From the NCBI GenBank assembly GCA_002480525.1, contig DLCH01000039.1, forward strand, positions 1-41,237: a stretch of DNA of 41,237 nt, in the 5' to 3' direction. The translations under genes and the position numbers were made by a program. Shown piece after piece: positions 22,766-30,409 of this stretch; within the stretch, counting starts at the first letter, position 1, and each line of letters begins with the position of its first letter. The notes under the pieces are model-generated. The model searched no databases. It was not told the DNA's origin and worked only from the letters and a program-made list of their open reading frames with translations. This DNA comes from Gammaproteobacteria bacterium UBA7803 (GTDB taxonomy: Bacteria > Pseudomonadota > Gammaproteobacteria > Pseudomonadales > Azotimanducaceae).

Positions 22766-24217
22766 ATGAAGCTCGGTTTGAGCCCCACGCTGGTGAAGCA
22801 GTCGCTGGCCAGCCACTCCTGGGTGGGCGTCCTGGTCGGGGCGCTGATGTATCTGGTCTGCCTGTCCGGCACCCTGGCCGTGTTCTACCCGGAGTTCGAG
22901 CGCTGGGAGCAGCCCGACGTCCGCGAGTCCACGGATTTCGATCCCGCGGCGGTCGAAGCCGCCTACCGGGACATCGTCGCCGGCGGTGAGCCGGTGACCC
23001 ACCACATGTTTGTGTCGCTGCCGACGCCCGAGATGCCGCGCACGTCCATTTCCTCCGAGAATCGCGGCTGGTTCCTCCACCCGGACGGCCGCCTCGGTCC
23101 GGAGGTGGGTCACGACTGGACCCACATGCTGATCAACCTGCACCTGTACCTGCACCTGCCGAGCACCTTCGGCATGGTGGTGGTCAGCGCGCTGGGCGCG
23201 CTGCTGTGCGGGCTCGTCATCTCCGGGTTCCTCGCCCACCCGCGGCTGTTCAAGGATGCGTTCCTGCTGAGGCTCGGCGGCTCACGCCACCTGGAGCAGG
23301 CGGACATCCACAACCGGCTCAGCGTCTGGGGCGCGCCGTTTCATATGATGATCGGCATCACTGGCGCCTACTTCGGTCTGGCGGCGCTGATGTCGCTGGT
23401 GCTGGCCAGCGCCTACTTCGACGGCGACACCGACGCGCTGTCCGCGGCCGCCTTCGGCGCCGAGCCGGCGCTGAACCAGGCGCCGCGCGCGCCGGCCATC
23501 GCCCGGGCCATCGAGGAGACCCGGCGCGTCGCGCCCGAGGCGCGGCCGTTCTACGTCACCATCGAGGACGCGGACGTCCCCGAGGAACAGTACATGATCG
23601 TCGGCGCCCGCCACGCCGGCCGGCTGATCTGGGCGGAGCAGTACCGTTTCGACGCCGCCGGCAACTACCTCGGCAAGGTCGGGTTCTCGGATGGCGAGGC
23701 CGGCCGGCAGGCGATCTTCTCGGTCTACCGGCTGCACTTCGGTCACTTCGGCGGGCTGGGGGTGAAGCTGCTCTATCTGGTGCTCGGCCTGGCGCTCACC
23801 GTGGTGTCGGTCACCGGCATCAACGTCTGGCTGGCGCGCCGGCGCGGCCGGGACCGGCTGAACGATCTGTGGGCGGGATTCGTCTGGGGCGCGCCGCCGG
23901 CTCTCGGCCTCACCGCCATCGCCCAGGTGCTGCTCGGCATCCCCTCCACCGCCGTGTTCTGGATCGCGCTCGCGCTGGCCATGGCCTGGGCCGTCACGAT
24001 CCGTGACGAGACGGCGGCCGGCCGCCGCCTGCAGGGTCTGACCGCCGCGATTCTGCTGCTGCTGGTCGCCGGCTATGCCCTGCGTTTCGGGGCGGACGCC
24101 CTGGGCAGCGTGCCGCTGGCCGTCAATGCAGCCCTGGCGGCTGCCGCCGTCGTGTTCGCCTGGGCCGCCGGCCGCGGCCGGGAGCGTCCCGCGGCGGCCG
24201 CGCAGCCGACCCGCTGA
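22766..24217 (+). CDS. PepSY-associated transmembrane protein (ferric-siderophore reductase-like)
   Basis: A 483-residue inner-membrane protein of the PepSY_TM family, which includes PiuB and FoxB/FsrB-type ferric-siderophore reductases. The first transmembrane segment is SWVGVLVGALMYLVCLSGTL, with conserved His at HSW and HDWTHMLINLHLYLHLP (likely haem ligands). PepSY-like periplasmic loops follow (FYVTIEDADVPEEQYMIVG), and DIHNRLSVWGAPFHMMIGIT, YRLHFGHFGGLGVKLLYLVLG, with at least seven hydrophobic spans. GGGAGGGAGC precedes the ATG. It is the third gene of the Fur-controlled operon and probably helps release iron from the siderophore. Confidence 0.88.
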   Translation: MKLGLSPTLVKQSLASHSWVGVLVGALMYLVCLSGTLAVFYPEFERWEQPDVRESTDFDPAAVEAAYRDIVAGGEPVTHHMFVSLPTPEMPRTSISSENRGWFLHPDGRLGPEVGHDWTHMLINLHLYLHLPSTFGMVVVSALGALLCGLVISGFLAHPRLFKDAFLLRLGGSRHLEQADIHNRLSVWGAPFHMMIGITGAYFGLAALMSLVLASAYFDGDTDALSAAAFGAEPALNQAPRAPAIARAIEETRRVAPEARPFYVTIEDADVPEEQYMIVGARHAGRLIWAEQYRFDAAGNYLGKVGFSDGEAGRQAIFSVYRLHFGHFGGLGVKLLYLVLGLALTVVSVTGINVWLARRRGRDRLNDLWAGFVWGAPPALGLTAIAQVLLGIPSTAVFWIALALAMAWAVTIRDETAAGRRLQGLTAAILLLLVAGYALRFGADALGSVPLAVNAALAAAAVVFAWAAGRGRERPAAAAQPTR

Positions 24218-24235
24218 CGCCTCCGCCCGGCGTTG

Positions 24236-24264
24236 TTGATCGCGCGCCCCTTTGCGGGTGTACT
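24236..24264 (+). promoter_or_regulatory. Candidate promoter for the NTF2-like/dioxygenase pair
   Basis: TTGATC (24236-24241), a 17-base spacer and TGTACT (24259-24264) resemble a sigma-70 promoter, 46 bases before the GTG start at 24310. The spacing is good; the -10 is moderate. Confidence 0.4.
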
Positions 24265-24309
24265 GGGCCGCACCGGCCGGACGCCGGCGCGGCTCACAGG
24301 GAGGACGGC

Positions 24310-24822
24310 GTGACATCCAGACATCGATTGGGCGCGGCGATGATCGCCCTGACGCTCGCCGCCGGCGGCCCGGCGGCTGCCGCCTCGGCCGGGGCCGCCG
24401 AGCCCCCGGCGGCGCCGGGGCACAGCGATCTGCGCGCCACCGTCATGGCCGCAGAGCGTGCCTTCGCGGCGACCCTGGCGAACCGGGATCATGCCGCCTT
24501 CACGGCCATGATCGACGACGAGGCGGTGTTCTTCGACGGCACCGTTCCGCTGCGTGGCCGTGCCGCCGTCGCCGCCGCCTGGGCCGGATACTTCGAGGGG
24601 CCGGACGCGCCCTTCTCCTGGGCGCCCGACCAGGCCGAAGTGCTGGCGTCCGGGACCCTGGCGCTGACCACCGGCCCGGTGTTCGACGCCGGCGGCAACG
24701 TCATCGCCCGGTTCCAGTCCATCTGGCGGCGCGAGCCGTCCGGCGCCTGGCGGGTCGTTTTCGACCGCGGCCACCCGGTCTGCGATCCGACGTCCCGGCC
24801 GAACCCACCGGGAGGCGGATGA
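24310..24822 (+). CDS. Secreted NTF2-like (DUF4440/SnoaL-type) protein
   Basis: A 170-residue protein with a signal peptide (GAAMIALTLAAGGPAAAAS) and a single NTF2-like fold. The fold pattern is visible: long helix LRATVMAAERAFAATLANRD, then HAAFTAMIDDEAVFFDG, GRAAVAAAWAGYF, and the strands LALTTGPVFDAGGNV and FQSIWRREPSGAWRVVFDRG, ending near CDP. These are typical of DUF4440/SgcJ-type proteins, which are periplasmic and of unknown role. GTG start with GGGAGG upstream. The stop is one base before the ATG of the dioxygenase gene, so they are coupled. Confidence 0.8.
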   Translation: MTSRHRLGAAMIALTLAAGGPAAAASAGAAEPPAAPGHSDLRATVMAAERAFAATLANRDHAAFTAMIDDEAVFFDGTVPLRGRAAVAAAWAGYFEGPDAPFSWAPDQAEVLASGTLALTTGPVFDAGGNVIARFQSIWRREPSGAWRVVFDRGHPVCDPTSRPNPPGGG

Positions 24823-24823
24823 C

Positions 24824-25600
24824 ATGCTGCCGCCCCCCGCACACGACGCCGCCGAAGCCCTCGACCAGATCCGCGAGCACGGCCTCGCGCTGATCCCCGG
24901 CCAGCTCTCCGCCGGGGACCTGCGGGCGGCCAGGGACGCGACCTACGGCGCCGCCGACGAGGACCGGCGCCTCGGCCGGGAGGCGGACCGGTTCGGCCTG
25001 GACTACGGCGAGGGCAACGTCCGGGTGTGGAACATCCTCAACCGCGCTCCCGTATTCCGCGACCTGGTGCAGCGCCCGGTGGTGCTCGAACTGCTCCGCG
25101 CCGTCGTCGGCTGGCCCGCCCTGCTGGGCAACATCTCCGCCAACATCGCCGAGCCCGGCAGCGGCGGCGGCATGCTCCATGCCGATCAGATCTTCGTGCC
25201 GAAGCCCTGGCCGCCCGAGCCCCAGGGCATGAACTTCGCCTGGCTGCTCGACGACTTCACCGCCGACAACGGCGCCACCGAGGTGGTCCCCGGCAGCCAT
25301 CTGGCCGGCGACGACGCCGACCCCGAGGCCCTGGCGGCACGGGCCGTGCCGGTGATCGCCCCTGCCGGCACGCTCATGGTGTTCGAGAGCCGGCTGTGGC
25401 ACCGCACCGGCTGCAACCGCTCCGGCGCCCCCCGGGCGGCCCTGTTCGGCTGGTACACCCGGCCGATCTACCGGACCCAGGAGAACTGGTTCCTGTCTCT
25501 GGACGACGACGTCGTGGCGGACGCTTCGGACGAGCTGCTGGTGCTGCTGGGCTACCGCACCCAGGGCCTGGGGCTGGTGTACGGCCGCTCGCCACGCTGA
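24824..25600 (+). CDS. Phytanoyl-CoA dioxygenase (PhyH)-family Fe(II)/2-oxoglutarate enzyme
   Basis: A 258-residue PhyH-family oxygenase. The metal triad is His and Asp in MLHADQIFV (H-x-D) and the distal His in ESRLWHRTGCN, followed by SGAPRAALFGWYTRP, where an Arg would bind 2-oxoglutarate. GATEVVPGSHL is the other conserved PhyH segment. No signal peptide, so it is cytoplasmic. The substrate is unknown; PhyH members include hydroxylases of ectoine (EctD), but this one lacks the EctD signature region and is not next to ect genes. It is coupled to the NTF2-like gene. Confidence 0.85.
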   Translation: MLPPPAHDAAEALDQIREHGLALIPGQLSAGDLRAARDATYGAADEDRRLGREADRFGLDYGEGNVRVWNILNRAPVFRDLVQRPVVLELLRAVVGWPALLGNISANIAEPGSGGGMLHADQIFVPKPWPPEPQGMNFAWLLDDFTADNGATEVVPGSHLAGDDADPEALAARAVPVIAPAGTLMVFESRLWHRTGCNRSGAPRAALFGWYTRPIYRTQENWFLSLDDDVVADASDELLVLLGYRTQGLGLVYGRSPR

Positions 25601-25725
25601 CCGGCAGCGCCGGGCGGGCGCTGCCCACCGGCATCGGCCAGGCCGGTTGTGAAACGCTTGTCTCACTTTCTGCCTAGTGATACGTTGGTCTCAGTTCACG
25701 CGACCCCGGGTGGGAGAGGCTCGAC

Positions 25726-26346
25726 CTGGCAACCACGGACGCAGACAACGTCGACGGCCGCACGCGCCGCCGGCTCGAGAACGGCGCGCGGATCTTCGAC
25801 GCCGCCATGGAGCTGCTGGCGCGGCGCAGCTACGACGACATTTCCGTCGAGGAAATCTGCGCCGCCGCCGGTGTCGGCCGCGCCACCTTCTTCCGGGTCT
25901 ACCAGACCAAGGCCGACCTGCTGCTGGAGTTCAACCGGCGCCTGGCCGAGCGCGTGCAGGCGCGGCTGGAGGCCGGCCGGCCGGAGCGCGTCGCCGACGC
26001 CCTGCGCCTGGTGGGCGAGGAGATCGCCGATACCTGGACCCAGACCGTGCCGGGCGCGGCGTCGCTGGCCATCGACTTCATCCAGTCGGCGGGCGGGCGC
26101 AGGCTGCACGCCGGGCATCCGGAGCTGCTGCACCTGGTGGTCGGCGTGGTCGAGCGGGGTCAGGACAGCGGCGAGCTCGAGGCCACGCTGCCGGCCGGCC
26201 TGATGGGATCCCTCGCGCTGGTGCAGGCGGCGGCGCCGGTGACCTACTGGTTCCGGCACCCCGAACGGGATCTGCATCAGCTCATCGACGAAGCCCTCGA
26301 CCAGTGGCTGCACGGCGCCCTGGCCGACCAAGGAGCAGGATCATGA
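25726..26346 (+). CDS. TetR-family regulator (apparent CTG start)
   Basis: A 206-residue TetR-family regulator. The HTH spans RRLENGARIFDAAMELLARR then DDISVEEICAAAGVGRATFF followed by RVYQTKADLLLEFNRR. The first ATG in the frame (25807) would cut off most of helix 1. No ATG, GTG or TTG lies between the upstream in-frame stop (25678) and 25807. A CTG at 25726 is preceded six bases earlier by GGGAGAGG and gives a full TetR domain, so I place the start there. A sequence error or a frameshift is an alternative. Its stop overlaps the next start (ATGA at 26343), so it probably controls the ThDP-enzyme gene. Confidence 0.75.
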   Translation: MATTDADNVDGRTRRRLENGARIFDAAMELLARRSYDDISVEEICAAAGVGRATFFRVYQTKADLLLEFNRRLAERVQARLEAGRPERVADALRLVGEEIADTWTQTVPGAASLAIDFIQSAGGRRLHAGHPELLHLVVGVVERGQDSGELEATLPAGLMGSLALVQAAAPVTYWFRHPERDLHQLIDEALDQWLHGALADQGAGS

Positions 26347-28085
26347 CAGAACCGGCCACCGGCGGAGCGCTGATCGCCCGCACCCTCGCGACCCTCGGCG
26401 TGAAGGACGTGTTCGCCCTCCACGGCGGTCACCTCGACGCCTTCCTGGTGGCCTGTCCGGACGAGGGCATCCGCCTCACGGACTTCCGCCACGAGGCGTC
26501 CGCGGGCCACGCCGCCGACGCCTACGCCCGTTCGTCCGACACCGGATTCGGCGTTTGCGTGGTCACCGCCGGCCCCGGCTTCACCAACGCCCTCACGCCG
26601 ATGACCAGCGCCTGGGTCGACGCGGTGCCGGTGGTGTTCATCGTCGGCTCGCCACCCCTGCGGGAGGTGGAGACCAACCCGCTGCAGGGCGGCATCGACC
26701 AGATCGCCATGGCCGCGCCGGTCACCAAGTGGGCGCACCGGGTCACCGGCGTCGAGCGCCTGCCGGACCTGATCGAGAAGGCCGCGCGAATCGCCGTGTC
26801 CGGCCGGCCCGGGCCGGTGCTGCTCGACGTGCCCATCGACGTCATGTTCATGCCGGTGCGCGACGTCATGTTCCCGGTGAACGCGCGGCCGGTGCGCGCC
26901 GACCGGCCGGCGCCGTCGCGCTCGGCCACCGAACGCGCCCTGACGCTGCTCGCCGGTGCCGAGCGCCCCGTGATCATCGCCGGCGGCGGCACCGTGTTTT
27001 CCCGCTGCTCGGAGTCGCTGCGGCGGTTCGCCGAAGCCAGCGGCGTGCCCGTGGCCGCGAGCACCATGGCCCGGGGCGTGCTGCCGGAATCGCATCCCCA
27101 GTACGTCGGCGGCGTGGCGTCGATCGGCGGCGCCGTGGCCCGCGGGGCGCCGCCGGACGTGGTGGTGATGGCCGGCGCCCGGGCGGGCATGTATCTCGGC
27201 GGCCGCTCCGGCTCGACCATTCCCGCGGACGCCCGGGTGATACAGATCGACGTCGACGGCGGCGAGATCGGCCGCCTGCGGCCGGTGGATCAGGCCGTGG
27301 TCGCCGACTGCGACGAGACCTTCGCCGCCTTTGCCGACGCCTGCGGCGCATTCGACTGGCCGGACCGGCGGGACTGGGTGCAGACGCTGAACGCCGGCCG
27401 CCGCCCGTTCGACCCCCTGTTCGCGGACGCGCCGACGGAGACCCGCCCCGGCGTGCTGCACCCCTACCACGCGACGAAGGCCGCCATGGACGCGCTGGAG
27501 GAAGGCACCGTGGTGGTCATCGACGGCGGCGAGTCCTCCGGCTGGGCCAGCGTCACCGTGCGTTCCGCCGGTCCGGGCCTGTGCATGCAGAACGGCTATC
27601 TCGGCTGCCTGGGCATCTCCCAGGGCATGGCCATCGGCAGCGCCATCGCCAACCCGGGCAGGCCGGTGGCCATCTTCAGCGGCGACGGCGCGGTGGGCTT
27701 CAACATCCAGGAGTTCGACACCATGGTGCGCCACGAGCTGCCCATCGTGACGATCGTGCTGAACAACGCCTGCTGGGCGATCTCCCGGCGCGGCCAGGAC
27801 ATCGTGTTCGGCGAGAACCGGCGCAGCATCGTCGGCCTGGCGAACACCCGCTACGACCAGGTGGCGGCCGCTTTCGGCGGGGACGGCGTCACCGTCGACC
27901 GCTACGACGACATCGCCCCCGCGGTCCGGCGGGCGCTGGCCTCACGGCGCCCGACGTGCATCAACCTGATCGTCGACGCGGAGGTGGTGAATCCGGCCAT
28001 TCCCGCCATGGTGGGCGACCCCTCGGTGCCTGACCAGATCATGATTCCCTACTACGAGAACATTCCGATCCGGAGCGGCGGCTAG
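26343..28085 (+). CDS. Benzaldehyde-lyase-like ThDP-dependent carboligase/decarboxylase
   Basis: A 580-residue thiamin-diphosphate enzyme of the acetolactate-synthase/benzaldehyde-lyase superfamily. Conserved positions matching benzaldehyde lyase (remembered sequence, offset by one residue) are His27 and His30 in FALHGGHLDAFL, Glu51 in DFRHEASAGHAADAYAR (cofactor-activating Glu), and the Gln in ETNPLQGGIDQIAMAAPVTKW around residue 114. The C-terminal ThDP-Mg motif is GDGAVGFNIQEFDT with LNNACW. Acyloin lyase or carboligase activity is likely; the substrate is not shown. It lies immediately after a TetR gene and before a nitronate monooxygenase. Confidence 0.85.
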   Translation: MTEPATGGALIARTLATLGVKDVFALHGGHLDAFLVACPDEGIRLTDFRHEASAGHAADAYARSSDTGFGVCVVTAGPGFTNALTPMTSAWVDAVPVVFIVGSPPLREVETNPLQGGIDQIAMAAPVTKWAHRVTGVERLPDLIEKAARIAVSGRPGPVLLDVPIDVMFMPVRDVMFPVNARPVRADRPAPSRSATERALTLLAGAERPVIIAGGGTVFSRCSESLRRFAEASGVPVAASTMARGVLPESHPQYVGGVASIGGAVARGAPPDVVVMAGARAGMYLGGRSGSTIPADARVIQIDVDGGEIGRLRPVDQAVVADCDETFAAFADACGAFDWPDRRDWVQTLNAGRRPFDPLFADAPTETRPGVLHPYHATKAAMDALEEGTVVVIDGGESSGWASVTVRSAGPGLCMQNGYLGCLGISQGMAIGSAIANPGRPVAIFSGDGAVGFNIQEFDTMVRHELPIVTIVLNNACWAISRRGQDIVFGENRRSIVGLANTRYDQVAAAFGGDGVTVDRYDDIAPAVRRALASRRPTCINLIVDAEVVNPAIPAMVGDPSVPDQIMIPYYENIPIRSGG

Positions 28086-28191
28086 ACCGGCAGTACCAGA
28101 CTCGACCCGACAACCACCCGCCGGGACGGCGATCCTGAGGGACCCGTCACGGCGATCGAAGCTACGCAACAACGACAACAGGAGAACAACC

Positions 28192-29169
28192 ATGGCCATC
28201 AAGACACGCTTCACCGAGGAATTCGGCATCGAGCACCCGATCGTGCAGGGGGGCATGCAATGGGTGGGCTATGCCGAGATGGTGGCGCCCGTGGCCAACG
28301 CCGGCGGGCTCGGCTTCCTCACCGCACTGACCCAGCCGACCCCGGAGGATCTCGCCAAGGAGATCGCCCGCACCCGGGAGATGACCGACAAGCCCTTCGG
28401 CGTGAACCTCACCATTCTGCCGGCCATCAATCCGCCGCCCTACGCCGAGTACCGCGACGCGATCATCCAGGGCGGCATCAAGATCGTCGAGACCGCCGGC
28501 TACAAGCCCCAGGAGCACGTCGACGAATTCAAGAAGCACGGCATCAAGGTGATCCACAAGTGCACCGCGGTACGGCACGCCCTGTCCGCGGAGCGCATGG
28601 GCGTCGACGCCATCTCCATCGACGGCTTCGAGTGCGCCGGCCACCCGGGTGAAGACGACATTCCCGGCCTGATCCTGATTCCGGCGGCGGCCAACAAGGT
28701 CAAGGTGCCGATGCTGGCTTCCGGCGGCTTCGCCGACGCCCGGGGCCTCGTAGCCGCGCTGGCGCTCGGCGCCGACGGCATCAACATGGGCACCCGCTTC
28801 TGCGTGACCAAGGAGGCGCCCATCAACGAGGCGTTCAAGCGCCAGATGGTGGAGAACGACGAGCGTCAGACCAACCTGATCTTCCGCACCCTGCACAACA
28901 CGGCGCGGGTGATGAAGAACGCGGTCAGCGACGAGGTGGTGGCCATCGAGCGCAAGGGCGGCGCCACCTTCGAGGACGTCCAGCATCTGGTGGCCGGCGC
29001 CCGGGGCCGCAAGGCCATGGCCGACGGCGACACCGACGGCGGCATCTGGTCCGCCGGCATGGTGCAGGGGCTGATCGACGACATCCCCACGGTGAAGGAG
29101 CTGATCGACCGCATCGTCAGCGAGGCGGAGGAGATCATCCGCGCCCGGCTGGACAAAGTGATCGCCTGA
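28192..29169 (+). CDS. Nitronate monooxygenase (2-nitropropane dioxygenase family)
   Basis: A 325-residue FMN-dependent TIM-barrel enzyme. Conserved segments include the N-terminal IEHPIVQGGMQWVGYAEM, AVANAGGLGFLTALTQP-type sequence, GIKVIHKCTAVRHALSAERM, the FMN phosphate stretch FECAGHPGEDD and PMLASGGFADARGLVAALAL followed by GADGINMGTRF. The GINMGTRF and GGFADARG motifs are typical of class I NMOs and of enoyl-reductase FabK-like relatives. An AGGAGAACAACC ribosome site precedes the ATG. Role: oxidation of alkyl nitronates or a related flavin-dependent oxidation. It is followed by a strong hairpin. Confidence 0.92.
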   Translation: MAIKTRFTEEFGIEHPIVQGGMQWVGYAEMVAPVANAGGLGFLTALTQPTPEDLAKEIARTREMTDKPFGVNLTILPAINPPPYAEYRDAIIQGGIKIVETAGYKPQEHVDEFKKHGIKVIHKCTAVRHALSAERMGVDAISIDGFECAGHPGEDDIPGLILIPAAANKVKVPMLASGGFADARGLVAALALGADGINMGTRFCVTKEAPINEAFKRQMVENDERQTNLIFRTLHNTARVMKNAVSDEVVAIERKGGATFEDVQHLVAGARGRKAMADGDTDGGIWSAGMVQGLIDDIPTVKELIDRIVSEAEEIIRARLDKVIA

Positions 29170-29184
29170 TCCCGTCCCCGCGAC

Positions 29185-29212
29185 GCCCCGCCGCTCGACC
29201 GGGCGGCGGGGC
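29185..29212. terminator. Hairpin between convergent nitronate monooxygenase and tautomerase genes
   Basis: GCCCCGCCGC (29185-29194) pairs perfectly with GCGGCGGGGC (29203-29212) across an 8-base loop, 16 bases after the nitronate monooxygenase stop. There is no T-run. The next 146 bases hold no gene; they contain two copies of GGCTCACTCC (near 29290 and 29350) of unknown meaning. Confidence 0.5.
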
Positions 29213-29358
29213 CTGCCGCCAGGTCCTGCGACGGGTTCCGCCCGGGTCTGCGGTTCCCTCCGCCGGCCCATCGCACGGGCTCATGCCGACGGCTCACTCC
29301 CCAGGCGGCTTCCGCCAGCTCGCTCCACCAGCTTACCTCACCCGCTCACGCCAAAGGC

Positions 29359-29784
29359 TCACTCCACGGGCAACGGCACGGGCCGACCTTCCGCCAGCCA
29401 CAGCTTCTCGCCCGCCGTGTCCGGCCGCGGCGGTCGCATGCCCTGGATGAGCCACAGCTCGCTGGGCGTCTCGTCGATGTGCAGTTCCCAGTCGAAGCCG
29501 CGGCCTTCGAGATACGGGCCCAGGGCCTCGTTGACCATGTCCAGCCAGCGCTGCCGCATCCGGTCGCTGGAGAACTGCCGGGCGATATGGTCCACGGCGA
29601 TGCGCACGAATCCGTCCACCGGCTTACCGCCGATGAAGAACGACTCGGCCGGCACCTCGCGGAACACCGTGCCGACGTAGAACGCCGGCAGGATCGGGTA
29701 GAGGGAAACCACCGCCTCGGCAAAGGCCTGCTTGTCGTCGGCGGTGTAGGCGCCCGGGGCGTGATAGACGGTCCACAGCGGCAT
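29359..29784 (-). CDS. Tautomerase-family protein (cis-CaaD/Tautomerase_3-like)
   Basis: A 141-residue protein starting MPLWTVYHAPGAYTADDKQA, with Pro2 at the position of the catalytic N-terminal proline of 4-oxalocrotonate tautomerase-type enzymes after Met removal. The later segments YPILPAFYVGTVFREVPAES and FFIGGKPVDGFVRIAVDHIA match the long cis-CaaD and fungal Tautomerase_3 pattern (V-x-F-x-E...F-x-G-G). The start at 29784 has GAGGAG upstream; the longer frame to 29844 would bury Pro2. It is divergent from a MarR gene, with two matching palindromes between them. Confidence 0.8.
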   Translation of the reverse strand: MPLWTVYHAPGAYTADDKQAFAEAVVSLYPILPAFYVGTVFREVPAESFFIGGKPVDGFVRIAVDHIARQFSSDRMRQRWLDMVNEALGPYLEGRGFDWELHIDETPSELWLIQGMRPPRPDTAGEKLWLAEGRPVPLPVE

Positions 29785-29805
29785 GGAAGGCTCCTCGGTC
29801 ATCAT

Positions 29806-29890
29806 GTCGTGTATATACACTACATGAAATAGCCCGAGCCGCAAACCATGGCAGCGAGCCGCCTTGCCGGAGCCGGGTCGTGTATATACA
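29806..29890. promoter_or_regulatory. Twin palindromic operators of the tautomerase-marR intergenic region
   Basis: GTCGTGTATATACA occurs at 29806-29819 and again at 29877-29890, in the same orientation and 71 bases apart. Each contains TGTATATACA, a perfect palindrome; the first extends to GTGTATATACAC (29809-29820). One lies 25 bases from the tautomerase start and the other 8 bases from the marR start, so a MarR dimer could repress both divergent genes and loop the DNA. Confidence 0.7.
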
Positions 29891-29898
29891 TTCCTTCC

Positions 29899-30318
29899 AT
29901 GACCACCACGACAGCAGTTGCCGAGAGCTGCGCCTGCCTGCGCGTGCGCAAGGCCGCCCGGAACGTCACCCGGCGCTACGACGCCGCGCTCCGCCCGGCG
30001 GGGCTGCGCATCACCCAGTTCACGGTCATGACGGCGCTGGCGGAGTACGGCGAGGTGTCGATCACCGATCTGGCGGAGTCCCTGGGCATGGAGCGCACGA
30101 CGCTGACCCGCAACGTCCGCCCCCTCGAGCAGAAGGGCTGGCTGAAGATTTCGCCGGAAGGCTACCGCCGCGTGCGCACCCTGACCCTCACCGCCAGTGG
30201 CCGTCGCAAGCTCGAGGCCGCGCTGCCGCTGTGGGAACAGGCCCAGCAGCAGATGGAACGGCAGCTCGGGCGGCAGGGCCTGCGGGCCTTCAACGAGATG
30301 CTCGAACGGGCCACCTGA
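29899..30318 (+). CDS. MarR-family regulator
   Basis: A 139-residue MarR protein. The HTH region is LRITQFTVMTALAEYGEVSI then DLAESLGMERTTLTRNVRPLE, and the wing EGYRRVRTLTLTASGRRKLE. Three Cys (SCACLRV) near the N-terminus are unusual and might sense oxidants or electrophiles, but this is speculation. The start at 29899 (MTTTTAVAESC) is preferred to 29848 because the ATG follows TATACA by eight bases; no Shine-Dalgarno is visible and an operator palindrome lies directly before it. It is divergent from the tautomerase, its probable target. Confidence 0.88.
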   Translation: MTTTTAVAESCACLRVRKAARNVTRRYDAALRPAGLRITQFTVMTALAEYGEVSITDLAESLGMERTTLTRNVRPLEQKGWLKISPEGYRRVRTLTLTASGRRKLEAALPLWEQAQQQMERQLGRQGLRAFNEMLERAT

Positions 30319-30371
30319 GCCGCGTCACCGCGGGCCCGCAGCGCCAGGTCCGGGGCGTCTGTCGGGAGCTG

Positions 30372-30402
30372 GTTGACACCGCGTCAACATTTGCGCCAAT
30401 CT
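30372..30402 (+). promoter_or_regulatory. Candidate leaderless promoter and operator of the TetR gene at 30410
   Basis: GTTGAC-N5-GTCAAC (30372-30388) is an inverted repeat that includes a perfect -35 TTGACA (30373-30378). CAATCT (30397-30402), 18 bases on, is a weak -10, seven bases before the ATG. With no ribosome site this implies a leaderless transcript, with autoregulation through the dyad at the -35. Confidence 0.45.
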
Positions 30403-30409
30403 TGCGCCC

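Noticed and set aside
19574..23239. A 1221-residue open frame antisense to the arsR-TonB region
   Set aside because: High GC leaves antisense frames open. It runs against a clear TonB receptor and Fur-box region, is of low-complexity Gly/Arg/Gln/His composition, and shows no domain.
25649..26203. 184-residue open frame overlapping the TetR gene in another frame
   Set aside because: Low-complexity Arg/Ser/Pro shadow; the frame at 25726-26346 shows a true TetR HTH.
25677..26342. N-terminal extension of the ThDP enzyme to give an 802-residue protein
   Set aside because: The extra residues are an out-of-frame reading of tetR; the enzyme's family N-terminus begins at 26343 with an ATGA overlap.
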